Source: Halalkalibacterium ligniniphilum
GTDB taxonomy: Bacteria > Bacillota > Bacilli > Bacillales > Bacillaceae_D
Length of the DNA stretch: 32,834 nt
Assembly: GCF_000334155.1 (NCBI RefSeq)
Contig: NZ_ANNK01000145.1
Coordinates: forward strand, 1-32,834
Direction: 5' to 3'
The stretch's first letter is position 1; each line of letters opens with the position of its first letter. This document shows positions 14,251-22,353 of this stretch, piece by piece. The notes under the pieces are model-generated. The model saw nothing but the letters and a program-made list of their open reading frames with translations. It searched no databases and was not told the DNA's origin. The position numbers were made by a program, and so were the translations under genes.

Positions 14251-14754
14251 TTAAATAAATTTATTAATTTTTGGACCAGCTTGAACTGTAGGCTGCCAGA
14301 CTAGATTGTCTACCTCTTCTTCAGCAAATGCTTTTAGTGTTCGCATCTGTTTTCGTACCAGACCTTTCATGGCACCGTTTAATAACGGACTGAGCAGAAG
14401 CATATACCATTTTTGAAAGGATTGAATGCACTCACAATGGAGTGTTGTACCACCGTAACCGTTTTCAATCAAACGATAAAAAACTTCCAATGTGACGATT
14501 TGATTGTTATATCGAATTCCTAAAAAAGAAGGGTCGTTGTATGCAATCACTTCTCCACTATATTCTCGAACGTTCTTTCCTACTTTCACATGATAAATGA
14601 AGGTTGTCCCAACTCGACTGGTTCCTAAGGGTCTGTATAAATATTCATTTTCGACAAAGCCATCCATCCATTTTATCTGTACCTCATCATCATTCACATA
14701 ACGAAAAATGTTTTCAATTGGTGCGCCAATGTCAATCTGGTATATTACACCCAC
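14251..14754 (-). CDS. SRPBCC (START-like, polyketide cyclase type) protein
   Basis: About 167 residues from the GTG at 14754, preferred because AAGGAG lies nine bases upstream; a TTG nine codons further upstream lacks a ribosome site. The fold is recognisable from VIYQIDIGAPIENIFRYVND at the start (strand, then helix with the D-E-x-x-x-W pattern KWMDGF), a series of strands (VGTTFIYHVKVGKNVREYSGEV) and the long C-terminal helix (MKGLVRKQMRTLKAFAEEEV). Such proteins form a hydrophobic pocket for lipids or other apolar ligands, and many are of unknown function. It is a single-gene unit, divergent from the YtkA-like lipoprotein. No catalytic residue can be assigned. Confidence 0.75.
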   Translation of the reverse strand: MGVIYQIDIGAPIENIFRYVNDDEVQIKWMDGFVENEYLYRPLGTSRVGTTFIYHVKVGKNVREYSGEVIAYNDPSFLGIRYNNQIVTLEVFYRLIENGYGGTTLHCECIQSFQKWYMLLLSPLLNGAMKGLVRKQMRTLKAFAEEEVDNLVWQPTVQAGPKINKFI

Positions 14755-15049
14755 CCTCACACGCTCCTTATTTTTATTCAAGTTGTTTTCTGTTGAAGTT
14801 GTACCCTCTTTTTTTCATAAATAACCATCATTTCATAAAATATTATAGAAACGATACTTTCGGCCTTGTTCTTATATGCATAAAGTAACAGCCTCATGTA
14901 CTAACGAACTCAATCATTGGTACACGATTATAGATGAAGAGGTCAAGTTTTTATCATAAAGGACTTTAATATTCACGTGTACATGATCATTTGGAAACAT
15001 AAAATGAAAGCGAGTAGAAAAAAGTCCTATACAATAGGAGGAACGAAAT
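14755..15049. other. divergent intergenic region
   Basis: About 295 AT-rich bases between the SRPBCC gene and the plus-strand lipoprotein. It must hold both promoters. The palindromic stretch around TGTACATGATCAT (14982-14994) is the only notable element; I could not assign -35/-10 pairs with confidence. Confidence 0.4.
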
Positions 15050-15559
15050 ATGAAATATTTAGTCATGATTGTAATGGCTCTTGTCCTTGTCGCTTGCGGA
15101 CAGCAAGAGGACCATACAGATAGGGCACATACTGCTCCGGAACAGCTTTATCCAATTGAAGTCAATTTAAACTATGAAGAGCCACTTGAATTAAATGAGT
15201 GGATTACGTTTGAAGTTGTCATCATGCAAAATAATGAGCCTGTAGAGGATGCACAGGAAGTAAAGGTTGAGCTTTGGAAAGAAGGGGAAAAAGAAAACAG
15301 CGAAATCCTTGAAACGACAAATGCAGGAGACGGCATTTATCGGGTTACCTACCTTTTTGAAGAAGAAGGCCGTTACGTTATTCAGCCGCATGTTACCGCA
15401 CGTGATATGCACAGCATGCCTCAGTATGAACTAACCGTCGGTGATGTTCAGCAAACAGAAGACAAGGACATTATTATATTATCATCCATTTTCAAAACAA
15501 CGTTCTCCGCGAACACATTGAACAAACAGTGGAATAAAAGAAAAATGCCCAAGCTCTAG
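15050..15559 (+). CDS. YtkA/FixH-like lipoprotein
   Basis: 169 residues. A short lipoprotein signal ends LVLVACG with the cysteine at residue 16. The mature part is one YtkA-like immunoglobulin-type domain: PIEVNLNYEEPLELNEWITF, then VEDAQEVKVELWKEGE, GDGIYRVTYLFEEEGRYVIQPHV and the HSMPQYELTVG closing strand. FixH/YtkA-like domains are exported and linked to copper or respiratory oxidase assembly in some bacteria, but a role here is not shown. ATG with AGGAGG seven bases upstream. About 37 residues follow the domain without similarity to it, and the last codons run into the terminator of the convergent siderophore operon, so the tail may be a read-on extension. Confidence 0.78.
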   Translation: MKYLVMIVMALVLVACGQQEDHTDRAHTAPEQLYPIEVNLNYEEPLELNEWITFEVVIMQNNEPVEDAQEVKVELWKEGEKENSEILETTNAGDGIYRVTYLFEEEGRYVIQPHVTARDMHSMPQYELTVGDVQQTEDKDIIILSSIFKTTFSANTLNKQWNKRKMPKL

Positions 15560-15580
15560 ATGAATTCGTTGAACTTGGGC
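15532..15580 (-). terminator. terminator of the siderophore importer operon
   Basis: GCCCAAG (15547-15553) pairs with CTTGGGC (15574-15580); on the minus strand ATTTTTCTTTTA follows. The stem overlaps the last codons of the plus-strand lipoprotein gene. The loop of 20 bases is long, so strength is uncertain. Confidence 0.6.
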
Positions 15581-15597
15581 ACTTTCTATGACACTAC

Positions 15598-16581
15598 TTA
15601 TTCTAGTCCTGCTGAAACTTCCTCTAGCATTCCTGCCATCGATGTTAGTCCACCGGTCGTAATGTACCAATAAACCGCATTTAAGTAAACGATGTTTCCT
15701 TCTTCATATGCCGTAGTCGTTTTAATCAAGTCATTCTCTAACGCTTCTTGGGCAGAGGTTTCTCCACCGACAATCGCCCCTCGATCAATCACAAAAAGGT
15801 ATTCTGGATCTTTGTCAACGATATACTCATATGAAATCGTTTGGCCGTGATTGCTCGCTTCAATGTTTTCATCAATTGGTGCTACACCGAAGTCATCATG
15901 GAGAAAGCCAAAACGTGAACCAGGACCATATGCACTCATTTCGCCGTCATTTGCTAAAACGACTAATCCATTTGCCTCTGCGGCAGAAGCTTTTTCATTT
16001 AATGCCTTGATTGATTCTTTGATTGCAGCAAGCTCTTGCTCAGCAGCCTCTTCTTTTCCAAAGATCTCAGCTAATGTTGTCACGTTTCCCTCGAAGGATT
16101 CAAGAAAGTTTGTCGTATCTAAACCAATAAAGATCGTTGGTGCAATTTCACTTAAATCATCATACGCTTCTGATGCTCTTCCACTAATAATAATTAAATC
16201 TGGCTGTAAATCATAAAGTTTTTCAAAGTCAGGCTCAAACAAGGTTCCTGCATTTTCATAGGCATCACCTTTGTACTTTTCAAGGTAATCTGGGACGTTA
16301 TCTTTCGGTACAGCTACAACTTCTTCTACACCTAATGTATCAAGTGTATCAAGCACACCTAAATCAAAAACCGCCACTTTACTAGGATTTTTCGGAACGA
16401 TGGTTTCACCTAATTCGTGCTGAATCGTAAGCTCTGTCTCTTCAGTATCAGCAGCTTTCTCATCCGTTTCCTCTGTGATGACCGGTTCATCTGGTGTTCC
16501 AGATGCCTCATTTGGTCCGCATGCGGCGGCAAAAACAGCTAAAAATAATAGGACGAAAAACAATGTTAATGAACGTTTCAA
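15598..16581 (-). CDS. yclQ: siderophore ABC transporter substrate-binding lipoprotein (YclQ-like)
   Basis: 327 residues from a TTG at 16581, chosen because a GGGGTGG site precedes it and the signal peptide then starts properly (MKRSLTLFFVLLFLAVFAAAC, lipidated cysteine at 21). The mature protein is a class III (FecB/FhuD-type) binding protein: VAVFDLGVLDTLDTLGVEEV, DLIIISGRASEAYDDLSEIAPT, a long central helix, NDGEMSAYGPGSRFGF and PEYLFVIDRG. B. subtilis YclQ, last gene of the same four-gene order, binds petrobactin and related catecholates, so a catecholate-type ferric siderophore is the likely ligand. An acidic linker rich in Glu follows the lipidated cysteine. Confidence 0.88.
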   Translation of the reverse strand: MKRSLTLFFVLLFLAVFAAACGPNEASGTPDEPVITEETDEKAADTEETELTIQHELGETIVPKNPSKVAVFDLGVLDTLDTLGVEEVVAVPKDNVPDYLEKYKGDAYENAGTLFEPDFEKLYDLQPDLIIISGRASEAYDDLSEIAPTIFIGLDTTNFLESFEGNVTTLAEIFGKEEAAEQELAAIKESIKALNEKASAAEANGLVVLANDGEMSAYGPGSRFGFLHDDFGVAPIDENIEASNHGQTISYEYIVDKDPEYLFVIDRGAIVGGETSAQEALENDLIKTTTAYEEGNIVYLNAVYWYITTGGLTSMAGMLEEVSAGLE

Positions 16582-16704
16582 ACTAACCACCCCTGTATAG
16601 TATGAATTTATAATTATAAAATTGAACGTTTCACATGAGGGCATTGAGCCCTAAGGTACCATGACCTCACGAAAACACTCAATATAATTATCAACCGCTA
16701 TCCT

Positions 16705-17463
16705 TTAAACAAAATAAACACACACTCTTTGGTCATTGATGTTATTAATTGTAATATCCATATCATAGATTTCCTGCAAAGCCCCATTAGTAATAATTTC
16801 GTGGGTTGGACCTTCTTTGACGATTTTTCCATCCTTCAAAGCTACAATATAATCAGAATAAAAGGAGGCAAAATTGATATCATGAAGGACAATGACAATC
16901 GTTTTCCCAAGTTCTTTGACCATACGCTTTAACACTTTCATGATTTGAACAGAATGCTTCATATCTAAGTTATTAAGCGGTTCATCGAGTAAAATGTATT
17001 CTGTATTTTGAGCAATCACCATAGCAATAAATGCCCGTTGCTTTTGCCCCCCACTTAGTTGATCAAGGTATTTATCCTGAATATCTTCAAGCTCCATGTA
17101 GGCAATTGCTTCCTCAACAAACTTCCAATCCTCCTTTGTTAAATTGCCTTGCGAGTACGGAAATCGACCAAAGGACACCAAATCTTTAATCGTCAGACGA
17201 ATGTTAAGGTGATTCGATTGTTTTAAAATTGAGATTTTCTTTGCCAATTCGTTGCTTTTTGATTTGATAATGTTTTCGTTATCAATGAGGATTTCACCTG
17301 AATCTTTATCAATGAGACGACTGACCATTGACAAAAGCGTGCTTTTTCCAGCACCATTTGGGCCGATAAAAGACGTGATTTTCCCCTTTTGAATTTTCAC
17401 CGATACGTTATCGACGACATGCTTTGTTCCATATTGCTTTGAGACATTCATCACTTCTACCAT
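16705..17463 (-). CDS. yclP: siderophore ABC transporter ATPase (YclP-like)
   Basis: 252-residue FepC/FhuC-type ATPase. Walker A GPNGAGKST at 34-42, Q-loop region KQSNHLNIRLTI, signature LSGGQKQR near 137, Walker B YILLDEPLNNLD and the switch histidine in VIVLHDINFASFYSD are all intact. It powers ferric-siderophore import with the two permeases encoded upstream. The ATG overlaps the end of the yclO-like gene (ATGGTAG), so the two are translationally coupled. The gene order permease-permease-ATPase-binding protein is the same as yclNOPQ of B. subtilis. Confidence 0.93.
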   Translation of the reverse strand: MVEVMNVSKQYGTKHVVDNVSVKIQKGKITSFIGPNGAGKSTLLSMVSRLIDKDSGEILIDNENIIKSKSNELAKKISILKQSNHLNIRLTIKDLVSFGRFPYSQGNLTKEDWKFVEEAIAYMELEDIQDKYLDQLSGGQKQRAFIAMVIAQNTEYILLDEPLNNLDMKHSVQIMKVLKRMVKELGKTIVIVLHDINFASFYSDYIVALKDGKIVKEGPTHEIITNGALQEIYDMDITINNINDQRVCVYFV

Positions 17464-18404
17464 TTTTTACTCTCCTTTAAAATAAGATAGAGAAAGTAAA
17501 CCCCACCAATGAAATTGATAATGACACTTAATGGTGTTGAGAACGTAAAAATTCGTTCGACAATCAGTTGACCTCCAACTAAAGCGATAATACTAATCAG
17601 TATAGAAGCTGTAATGATGTATGCATGCTTGTAGGTTTTCATAAATTCATAAGCGACATTGGCGACAAGCAACCCTAAAAAGGTAATCGGCCCAACTAGA
17701 GCAGTCGCAATCGACACAAGCAGCGCAATGATGATGAGGAGCCTTTTAATGACATGGTCATAATCAATGCCTAAATTAATCGCATGGTCTCGTCCAAGAG
17801 CTAGTACATCTAAGTACTTTATAAACCTAAAGAAGTAAAGAGTAATGATAAGAAATAAGATGATCGTCACCGCTAAAAGATCCGTGTTCACATGATTAAA
17901 GCTTGCAAACATCCGATTTTGAATTGTTAAAAACTCATTCGGGTCAATAAGCACCTGCATGAACGTCGAAATGCTCTGAAACAATGTTCCAAATACAATC
18001 CCTACTAATAAAAGAAAAAAGAGATTTTGTCCCCCCTTCTTAAAGAGGACTTTGTACAAAATAGCGGCAAACAAAACCATGATTATAGCCGTAATCGTAA
18101 AGTTGAGGTTTTTATGTAACACCAGGACGCTTGTCGAACCAAATACAAAGATGAGGAAGGTTTGAATCAGCATATACAGTGAATCAAGACCAATGATACT
18201 CGGTGTTAAGATTCGGTTATTCGTAATCGTTTGAAACACAACAGTGGAAAACCCAATTGCTGCCCCCGTTATAACAATCGCTAAGATCTTTGTCCCTCGT
18301 CTCGGTAAGGCATACTCTAGGTTAGTTAAGTTAATAAATAGAAACAAGAAAACAAGCAGCAAGCTTAAACTAAACAGCAGCAGTATTTTTGCCTTAGAAC
18401 CCAT
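17457..18404 (-). CDS. yclO: siderophore ABC transporter permease (YclO-like)
   Basis: 315 residues of the FecCD family with eight to nine hydrophobic helices. Conserved landmarks are AAIGFSTVVFQTITNNRILTP-type sequence near 50-72, GTLFQSISTFMQ near 140 and the ATPase-contact loop LALGRDHAINLGIDYDHV near 205, then GPITFLGLLVANVAYEF near 245. It forms the membrane channel with the YclN-like subunit. The start overlaps the end of the preceding permease gene by 11 bases, so the genes are co-translated. Confidence 0.93.
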   Translation of the reverse strand: MGSKAKILLLFSLSLLLVFLFLFINLTNLEYALPRRGTKILAIVITGAAIGFSTVVFQTITNNRILTPSIIGLDSLYMLIQTFLIFVFGSTSVLVLHKNLNFTITAIIMVLFAAILYKVLFKKGGQNLFFLLLVGIVFGTLFQSISTFMQVLIDPNEFLTIQNRMFASFNHVNTDLLAVTIILFLIITLYFFRFIKYLDVLALGRDHAINLGIDYDHVIKRLLIIIALLVSIATALVGPITFLGLLVANVAYEFMKTYKHAYIITASILISIIALVGGQLIVERIFTFSTPLSVIINFIGGVYFLYLILKESKKW

Positions 18405-19347
18405 ACTTCTTACTCCTCAACAATAAATAAAGAAAAATCCCACTTCCAATTACCCCTACAGTCAAACCAATTGGAATTTCATAAGGGTAAATAATGATTC
18501 GACCTAAAATATCACAAAATAAGACGAATACGGCGCCCAGTAATGCTGTATGAGGAAGATTCTTTTTTAAGTTATCCCCTTGATAGATGGCAACAATATT
18601 TGGGATGATCAATCCCAAAAAAGGTATCATCCCGACGGTCAACACAACAGCAGACGTAATTGCAGCAACAATGACGAGACCGGCATTTACCACCTGCTTG
18701 TAGTTCAATCCTAGATTAATAGAAAACTCTTCACCCATTCCAGCTATCGTAAAACGATTGGCAAAAAAATAAGCGAGTAATAACAGCGGAATACTTAGAT
18801 ATAAAAGCTCATAACGCCCTTTAATAATAAGCGCGAAATTCCCTTGCAGCCATGCCGACATGTTTTGAATGAGGTCAAAGCGATAAGCAAAAAATGTCGT
18901 AATCGAGCCAATAATATTCCCAAACATTAAGCCCACAAGGGGGATGAAGATCGTATTTTTGAACTTTATTCTCTCAAGTATTTTCATGAAGATAAACGTA
19001 CCCGCAAGAGCAAAGGCAAAGGCAATTAACATCTTTTGCATAGTGGTTGCTGATGCAAAAAGGATTAAAGAAACTAAGATTCCTAGTCTTGCAGAATCAA
19101 GTGTTCCAGCTGTTGTTGGGGAAACAAACTTATTTCTCGTCAGCTGCTGCATAATCAGTCCACAGATACTCATGCTCATTCCTGCAATGATGATGCTGAC
19201 CAATCGCGGAATTCTGCTTGTGACTAAAATGTGCATTTGCTCTTCACTTAGATTGAACATATCCATTGGCGACAAGGAACTAACACCAACAAACAAAGAA
19301 AAAATGGATAAAAAAATTAATGCTATGACCAAGTATCTTTTTTTCAT
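18394..19347 (-). CDS. yclN: siderophore ABC transporter permease (YclN-like)
   Basis: 317 residues from the ATG at 19347, which has a GGTAGGA site six to seven bases upstream; a TTG nine codons earlier is less well placed. FecCD-family membrane protein. The segments SRIPRLVSIIIAGMSMSICG, LIMQQLTRNKFVSPTTAGTL, GMGEEFSINLGLNYKQVV and GMIPFLGLIIPNIVAIYQGD are very close to what I recall of B. subtilis YclN, the petrobactin importer subunit. First gene of the operon, behind a Fur-controlled sigma-A promoter. Confidence 0.93.
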   Translation of the reverse strand: MKKRYLVIALIFLSIFSLFVGVSSLSPMDMFNLSEEQMHILVTSRIPRLVSIIIAGMSMSICGLIMQQLTRNKFVSPTTAGTLDSARLGILVSLILFASATTMQKMLIAFAFALAGTFIFMKILERIKFKNTIFIPLVGLMFGNIIGSITTFFAYRFDLIQNMSAWLQGNFALIIKGRYELLYLSIPLLLLAYFFANRFTIAGMGEEFSINLGLNYKQVVNAGLVIVAAITSAVVLTVGMIPFLGLIIPNIVAIYQGDNLKKNLPHTALLGAVFVLFCDILGRIIIYPYEIPIGLTVGVIGSGIFLYLLLRSKKYGF

Positions 19348-19448
19348 GACTGATCCTACCTTTTCTTGCAACACCTTACATATACGGCTGCCCTTTCCTC
19401 TTATTGGAGAGTGAAAACAAACCTGTTCGTTTCAAACGTGAGCCTTAT

Positions 19449-19463
19449 TGACATTCATTATCA
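19449..19463. promoter_or_regulatory. second Fur box downstream of the yclN promoter
   Basis: TGACATTCATTATCA matches the 7-1-7 consensus at 12 of 14 positions, with a perfect right half. It lies just downstream of the predicted transcription start, 28 bases from the first box. Confidence 0.6.
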
Positions 19464-19475
19464 ACTACAGTAAAA

Positions 19476-19504
19476 ATGATACTCATTCTCATTTAAATTG
19501 TCAA
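19476..19504 (-). promoter_or_regulatory. sigma-A promoter of the yclNOPQ-like operon
   Basis: Minus strand: perfect TTGACA (19504-19499), 17-base spacer, TATCAT (19481-19476; 5/6). The spacer and -10 box are covered by a Fur box. The leader to the yclN start is about 120 bases. Confidence 0.8.
19477..19491. promoter_or_regulatory. Fur box over the yclN promoter
   Basis: TGATACTCATTCTCA matches the 7-1-7 Fur consensus TGATAAT-N-ATTATCA at 12 of 14 positions and overlaps the -10 box and spacer, so iron-loaded Fur would block the promoter. Confidence 0.75.
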
Positions 19505-19663
19505 ATATTTTCTTGTAAAATGTTAGGAAAAACTCTTAATATGATATTGCTTTTATTTTGTGAAAAGTTTAATCTAATGCACCTTTGAGCGATTTGTTCG
19601 TGCTTCGAAAATTTTTTTTTGAGCAAAAATGGAAGAAATTAAAAAGACTTGAAAATGGTTTTG

Positions 19664-19960
19664 TTACGAAAGAAGAGCAGAAGCGAGAGTGAGTTGGTTT
19701 GACGTTGGAGCCAAACGCTTTGGTATTTCACACATAAAAAACAACTTCTCTGCTGTATTTTGTTGAAAGTATCGCTCATAGGTCGAGCCAGTATCGAACG
19801 TCTCATCGTTTTTTATCGTTTGAATTCCCCATTTGAAATTTGCTTTTTTAACAGACATGTAATCTTCTATTTGCGAAAAAACGCTCTTGATTTTAACCGT
19901 TCCGGACTCAGGAGTGCTTATTTCGTCACACTCCCCTGTAATGATCCATATTTTCTGCAA
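19664..19960 (-). CDS. hypothetical protein, unrecognised
   Basis: 98 codons from a TTG at 19960 with GTGGAG seven bases upstream. The product has a plausible mixed composition (KIWIITGECDEISTPESG, FSQIEDYMSVKKANFKWGIQ, TGSTYERYFQQNTAEKLFFM) with no signal peptide or membrane segment, and I recognise no family. No clear promoter or terminator is visible. It fills most of the 580-base gap between the Fur-controlled promoter and dgkB. It may be a real small orphan gene or a chance frame. Confidence 0.3.
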   Translation of the reverse strand: MQKIWIITGECDEISTPESGTVKIKSVFSQIEDYMSVKKANFKWGIQTIKNDETFDTGSTYERYFQQNTAEKLFFMCEIPKRLAPTSNQLTLASALLS

Positions 19961-20068
19961 ATAGCGACTCCACAGTCCACTTCTACCCTACAAACGTATA
20001 TTTTTCACAGATAAAAGAACCTATGTCCGCTACATCGATAAACTTCGTTGTTAAAAAATTTTACCGTA

Positions 20069-20096
20069 TAAAAAAGCATCGGATTAATCCGACGCT
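20069..20096 (-). terminator. terminator of dgkB
   Basis: GCATCGGATTAATCCGACGC (20076-20095) folds into a stem built on the palindrome TCGGATTAATCCGA; on the minus strand GCTTTTTTA follows. The dgkB stop codon lies inside the stem. Confidence 0.75.
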
Positions 20097-21004
20097 TCTT
20101 CGTTCTTTCGTTTTTTCTTATCTTTTGGGCAGAGCATTTCAAAATGGTGGTAAAGGTTTTCAAATTCTGCTGGCAGCAATCCACCATATTCTCCATCTAG
20201 ATTTAGCTGCATTTCACCATCAGTGTAAATTTTAATTCGGTTCGCTTGCTCATACATGACTTTAGGGTGGTTGATATGTTCTCCTCTTAAAGCAAGCCCC
20301 CCCAAACGAATAAATTCTGGAAAAGACGTCTTTTTCACCACAATAAAATCAAACATCCCATCTTGAAGGGATGCCTTCGGTGCTAAGCGTTCAAATCCAC
20401 CAACGGAATTTGAATTCGAAACGAGAAACATCATAATTTCTCCTTCAAACAATTTCCCATCATATTCGATTCGAACATTTGTTGGAGCAATGTGCGGAAG
20501 CTTCTCTAAACCTTTTAGATAATAAGCTAGTTGTCCAACAAGTGTCTTTAACTTAATTGGTACTTCATATGTAAGCTCTGTTAATGTTCCACCAGCAGCA
20601 ATATTGATGAAATACTGGTCCCCCACTTTACCAATATCAATCGGTTCTTTGTGGTCACTACATAAAATATCACAGGCCTTTTCAATTTCCCTAGGAATGC
20701 CCATCGCTCGGGCAAAATCATTGGTTGTTCCTGCTGGAATTAGACCAAGAGTTGGTCGGTTTTCTAATTCTGCAAGACCATTCACCACTTCAAAAATCGT
20801 CCCGTCACCACCAGCTGCAATCACTAAATCGTAATCTCTCTCTCCTGCAAGACGGGCAGCTCGCTTGGCACAGCCTTCTCCAGTCGTTGCGTGTGTCGAT
20901 GTTTCATAGCCTGCCTTTTCAAGACGCTCAAGAATATATGCTAAATTTTTTCGAATTTGTTCTCTCCCCGACGTGGGGTTATAGATGAGTCGAGCTGTTT
21001 TCAT
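20084..21004 (-). CDS. dgkB: diacylglycerol kinase
   Basis: 306 residues of the DAGK catalytic family. GGDGT at 65-69 is the ATP-binding motif, preceded by LIYNPTSGRE (5-14) and followed by GLIPAGTTNDFARAMGIP near 86-103; the second lobe has INIAAGG, SVGGFERLAPKASLQDG and LNLDGEYGG. DgkB phosphorylates diacylglycerol to phosphatidic acid, returning the diacylglycerol that is released when lipoteichoic acid is polymerised from phosphatidylglycerol. In B. subtilis dgkB (yerQ) lies directly between gatB and rlmCD; here both joins are interrupted, and a lipoteichoic-acid-synthase-like gene is now close upstream. The C-terminus is a basic tail (KDKKKRKN). Confidence 0.93.
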   Translation of the reverse strand: MKTARLIYNPTSGREQIRKNLAYILERLEKAGYETSTHATTGEGCAKRAARLAGERDYDLVIAAGGDGTIFEVVNGLAELENRPTLGLIPAGTTNDFARAMGIPREIEKACDILCSDHKEPIDIGKVGDQYFINIAAGGTLTELTYEVPIKLKTLVGQLAYYLKGLEKLPHIAPTNVRIEYDGKLFEGEIMMFLVSNSNSVGGFERLAPKASLQDGMFDFIVVKKTSFPEFIRLGGLALRGEHINHPKVMYEQANRIKIYTDGEMQLNLDGEYGGLLPAEFENLYHHFEMLCPKDKKKRKNEEASD

Positions 21005-21137
21005 GACATCCCCTACTTCATAGGCTAAAGCCTTTTTTTTACATTTTTATTCGTACATCTATTTTATCCTACTTCAGCATTCAAGCCAATCTTTATGTAT
21101 TTCGTTCAAACAAGTTGCGATAATTTCACATAACTAT

Positions 21138-21277
21138 GAGGCTGGGACATAACGAACGTGTATGATTGAAAATGCGAACAATCCACAACCTTAGCGAAGG
21201 ATATTTCCGAAGCGATTGCTATGCATCAACGATCATGACGTTCGGATTATCAATAAAAACTCTTTTGTCCCAACCCC
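21138..21277. repeat. 140-base element bounded by imperfect inverted repeats
   Basis: GAGGCTGGGACATAA (21138-21152) is the imperfect inverted match (12 of 15) of TTTTGTCCCAACCCC (21263-21277). Intergenic elements opening with GAGGCTGGGACA and closing with TGTCCCA-type ends are, to my recollection, scattered through many Firmicute genomes. The interior holds no frame of note. It may be a non-autonomous mobile repeat or a structured RNA; no target duplication is evident. Confidence 0.55.
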
Positions 21278-21402
21278 ATTGTTACATTTTTTCATTTTAA
21301 CTAAACGCTGTTTTCGTAGAGTTTGTTGCTAAAAATGGAATTTTTGTTTAAATTAAAATGAAAGCAAGAAGGCGTTTAGTTTGATTTGGGGATGATCTTG
21401 GT

Positions 21403-21873
21403 TTGTTTAATGTATTTTTAATTACACATATTGTTACTGGTTTTATTTGCTTGATTAGTGGTGTAATTGCTATGTCTTCGAGAAAAAAGAGAGGTAAACA
21501 TACTTTATCAGGTGAAATATATCATTGGTCATATGTATTAGTATTTATAACTGCTGTTGTTATGTCCATTATCCATTGGGAAGAAAGTGCATATCTTTTT
21601 TATATTGGAGTTTTTTCTTATGCACTTGCTTTACTAGGTTATTTATCGTCGAAAAGTAGGTGGAAGAATTGGTTAGGCTCACACATAGGCGGAATGCTTG
21701 GTTCTTATATAGGAATAGTCACAGCAACGATTGTTGTAAATGTACCTAAAATCCCTTTTTTGAATGAACTACCCCCACTATTGTTTTGGTTGTTACCAAC
21801 AATCATAGGAACTCCATTGATTTTTAGAGTAGGAAAGAAGTATAAGCCTAAAAAGAAGCTATATAGTTATTAA
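21403..21873 (+). CDS. four-helix membrane protein, DUF2306-like
   Basis: 156 residues with four hydrophobic helices (about 4-24, 42-60, 63-82, 97-116) and a fifth weak one near 126-142. H9 in the first helix (LITHIVTGF), the GKHTLSGEIYHWSYV loop near 32-46 and the later IIHWE and GSHIGGMLGSY histidines resemble DUF2306-type predicted membrane proteins, in which histidines could bind heme or metal. Start is TTG at 21403; the ribosome site (GGGGA) is 11 bases away and weak. It is the only plus-strand gene in this part and is more AT-rich than its neighbours, which hints at recent acquisition. Function unknown. Confidence 0.65.
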   Translation: MFNVFLITHIVTGFICLISGVIAMSSRKKRGKHTLSGEIYHWSYVLVFITAVVMSIIHWEESAYLFYIGVFSYALALLGYLSSKSRWKNWLGSHIGGMLGSYIGIVTATIVVNVPKIPFLNELPPLLFWLLPTIIGTPLIFRVGKKYKPKKKLYSY

Positions 21874-21900
21874 GCGCTTCTACCTTTCACAAATTCCTTT

Positions 21901-22311
21901 TTAAATGGAGCGTTTTAGTAAATCTGCCAGCGTTGTTCGATCAAGAACATCTGCCACCGTATCACGAACCAATCCCCATAAAGGCTTTAGCATACATGCT
22001 GGCTCAAGCTGGCAGGGCTCATAGGACGTCACGCTTACACACCCCATTGGTGCTAAGGGACCTTCTAGCTGGCGAATGACCTCACCAATGCTAATTTCAG
22101 CAGGTGCTTTCATCAGTTGAAATCCGCCACCTGTCCCTCTACGACTCGAAATATACTCAAGGGTTCGCAATTGTCCAAGCAGCTTCTCTAAATAGGGGAT
22201 CGGAACAAGGATAGCATCACTAATTTCTTGAACCGTTAAGCGTCGATCCGGGTATTGGGCAAGATAAAGCAATGCTCGTAGGGAATATTCACCCTTACTG
22301 GACACTTTCAT
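21901..22311 (-). CDS. Rrf2-family Fe-S transcriptional regulator
   Basis: 136 residues. The N-terminal winged helix (1-65) is typical Rrf2: KGEYSLRALLYLAQYPDRRL, EISDAILVPIPYLEKLLGQL, ISSRRGTGGGFQL. Three cysteines, C91, C100 and C106, sit in the loop after the dimerisation helix with spacing C-x8-C-x5-C. This is close to the cluster ligands of NsrR (nitric oxide sensor) and, less closely, IscR. It probably binds an Fe-S cluster and reports nitric oxide, oxygen or Fe-S status. ATG start with GAGGTGG five bases upstream; it has its own promoter and a leader hairpin. Targets cannot be named from the window. Confidence 0.88.
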   Translation of the reverse strand: MKVSSKGEYSLRALLYLAQYPDRRLTVQEISDAILVPIPYLEKLLGQLRTLEYISSRRGTGGGFQLMKAPAEISIGEVIRQLEGPLAPMGCVSVTSYEPCQLEPACMLKPLWGLVRDTVADVLDRTTLADLLKRSI

Positions 22312-22353
22312 GGAACCACCTCAAAATAATTCATAAGATAGGTTAGGTCGGAT

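Noticed and set aside
14982-15035. Sigma-W or sigma-B promoter for the YtkA-like lipoprotein (GGAAAC and GTAG)
   Set aside because: The -35-like GAAAC and the -10-like GTAG have the wrong spacing and incomplete matches.
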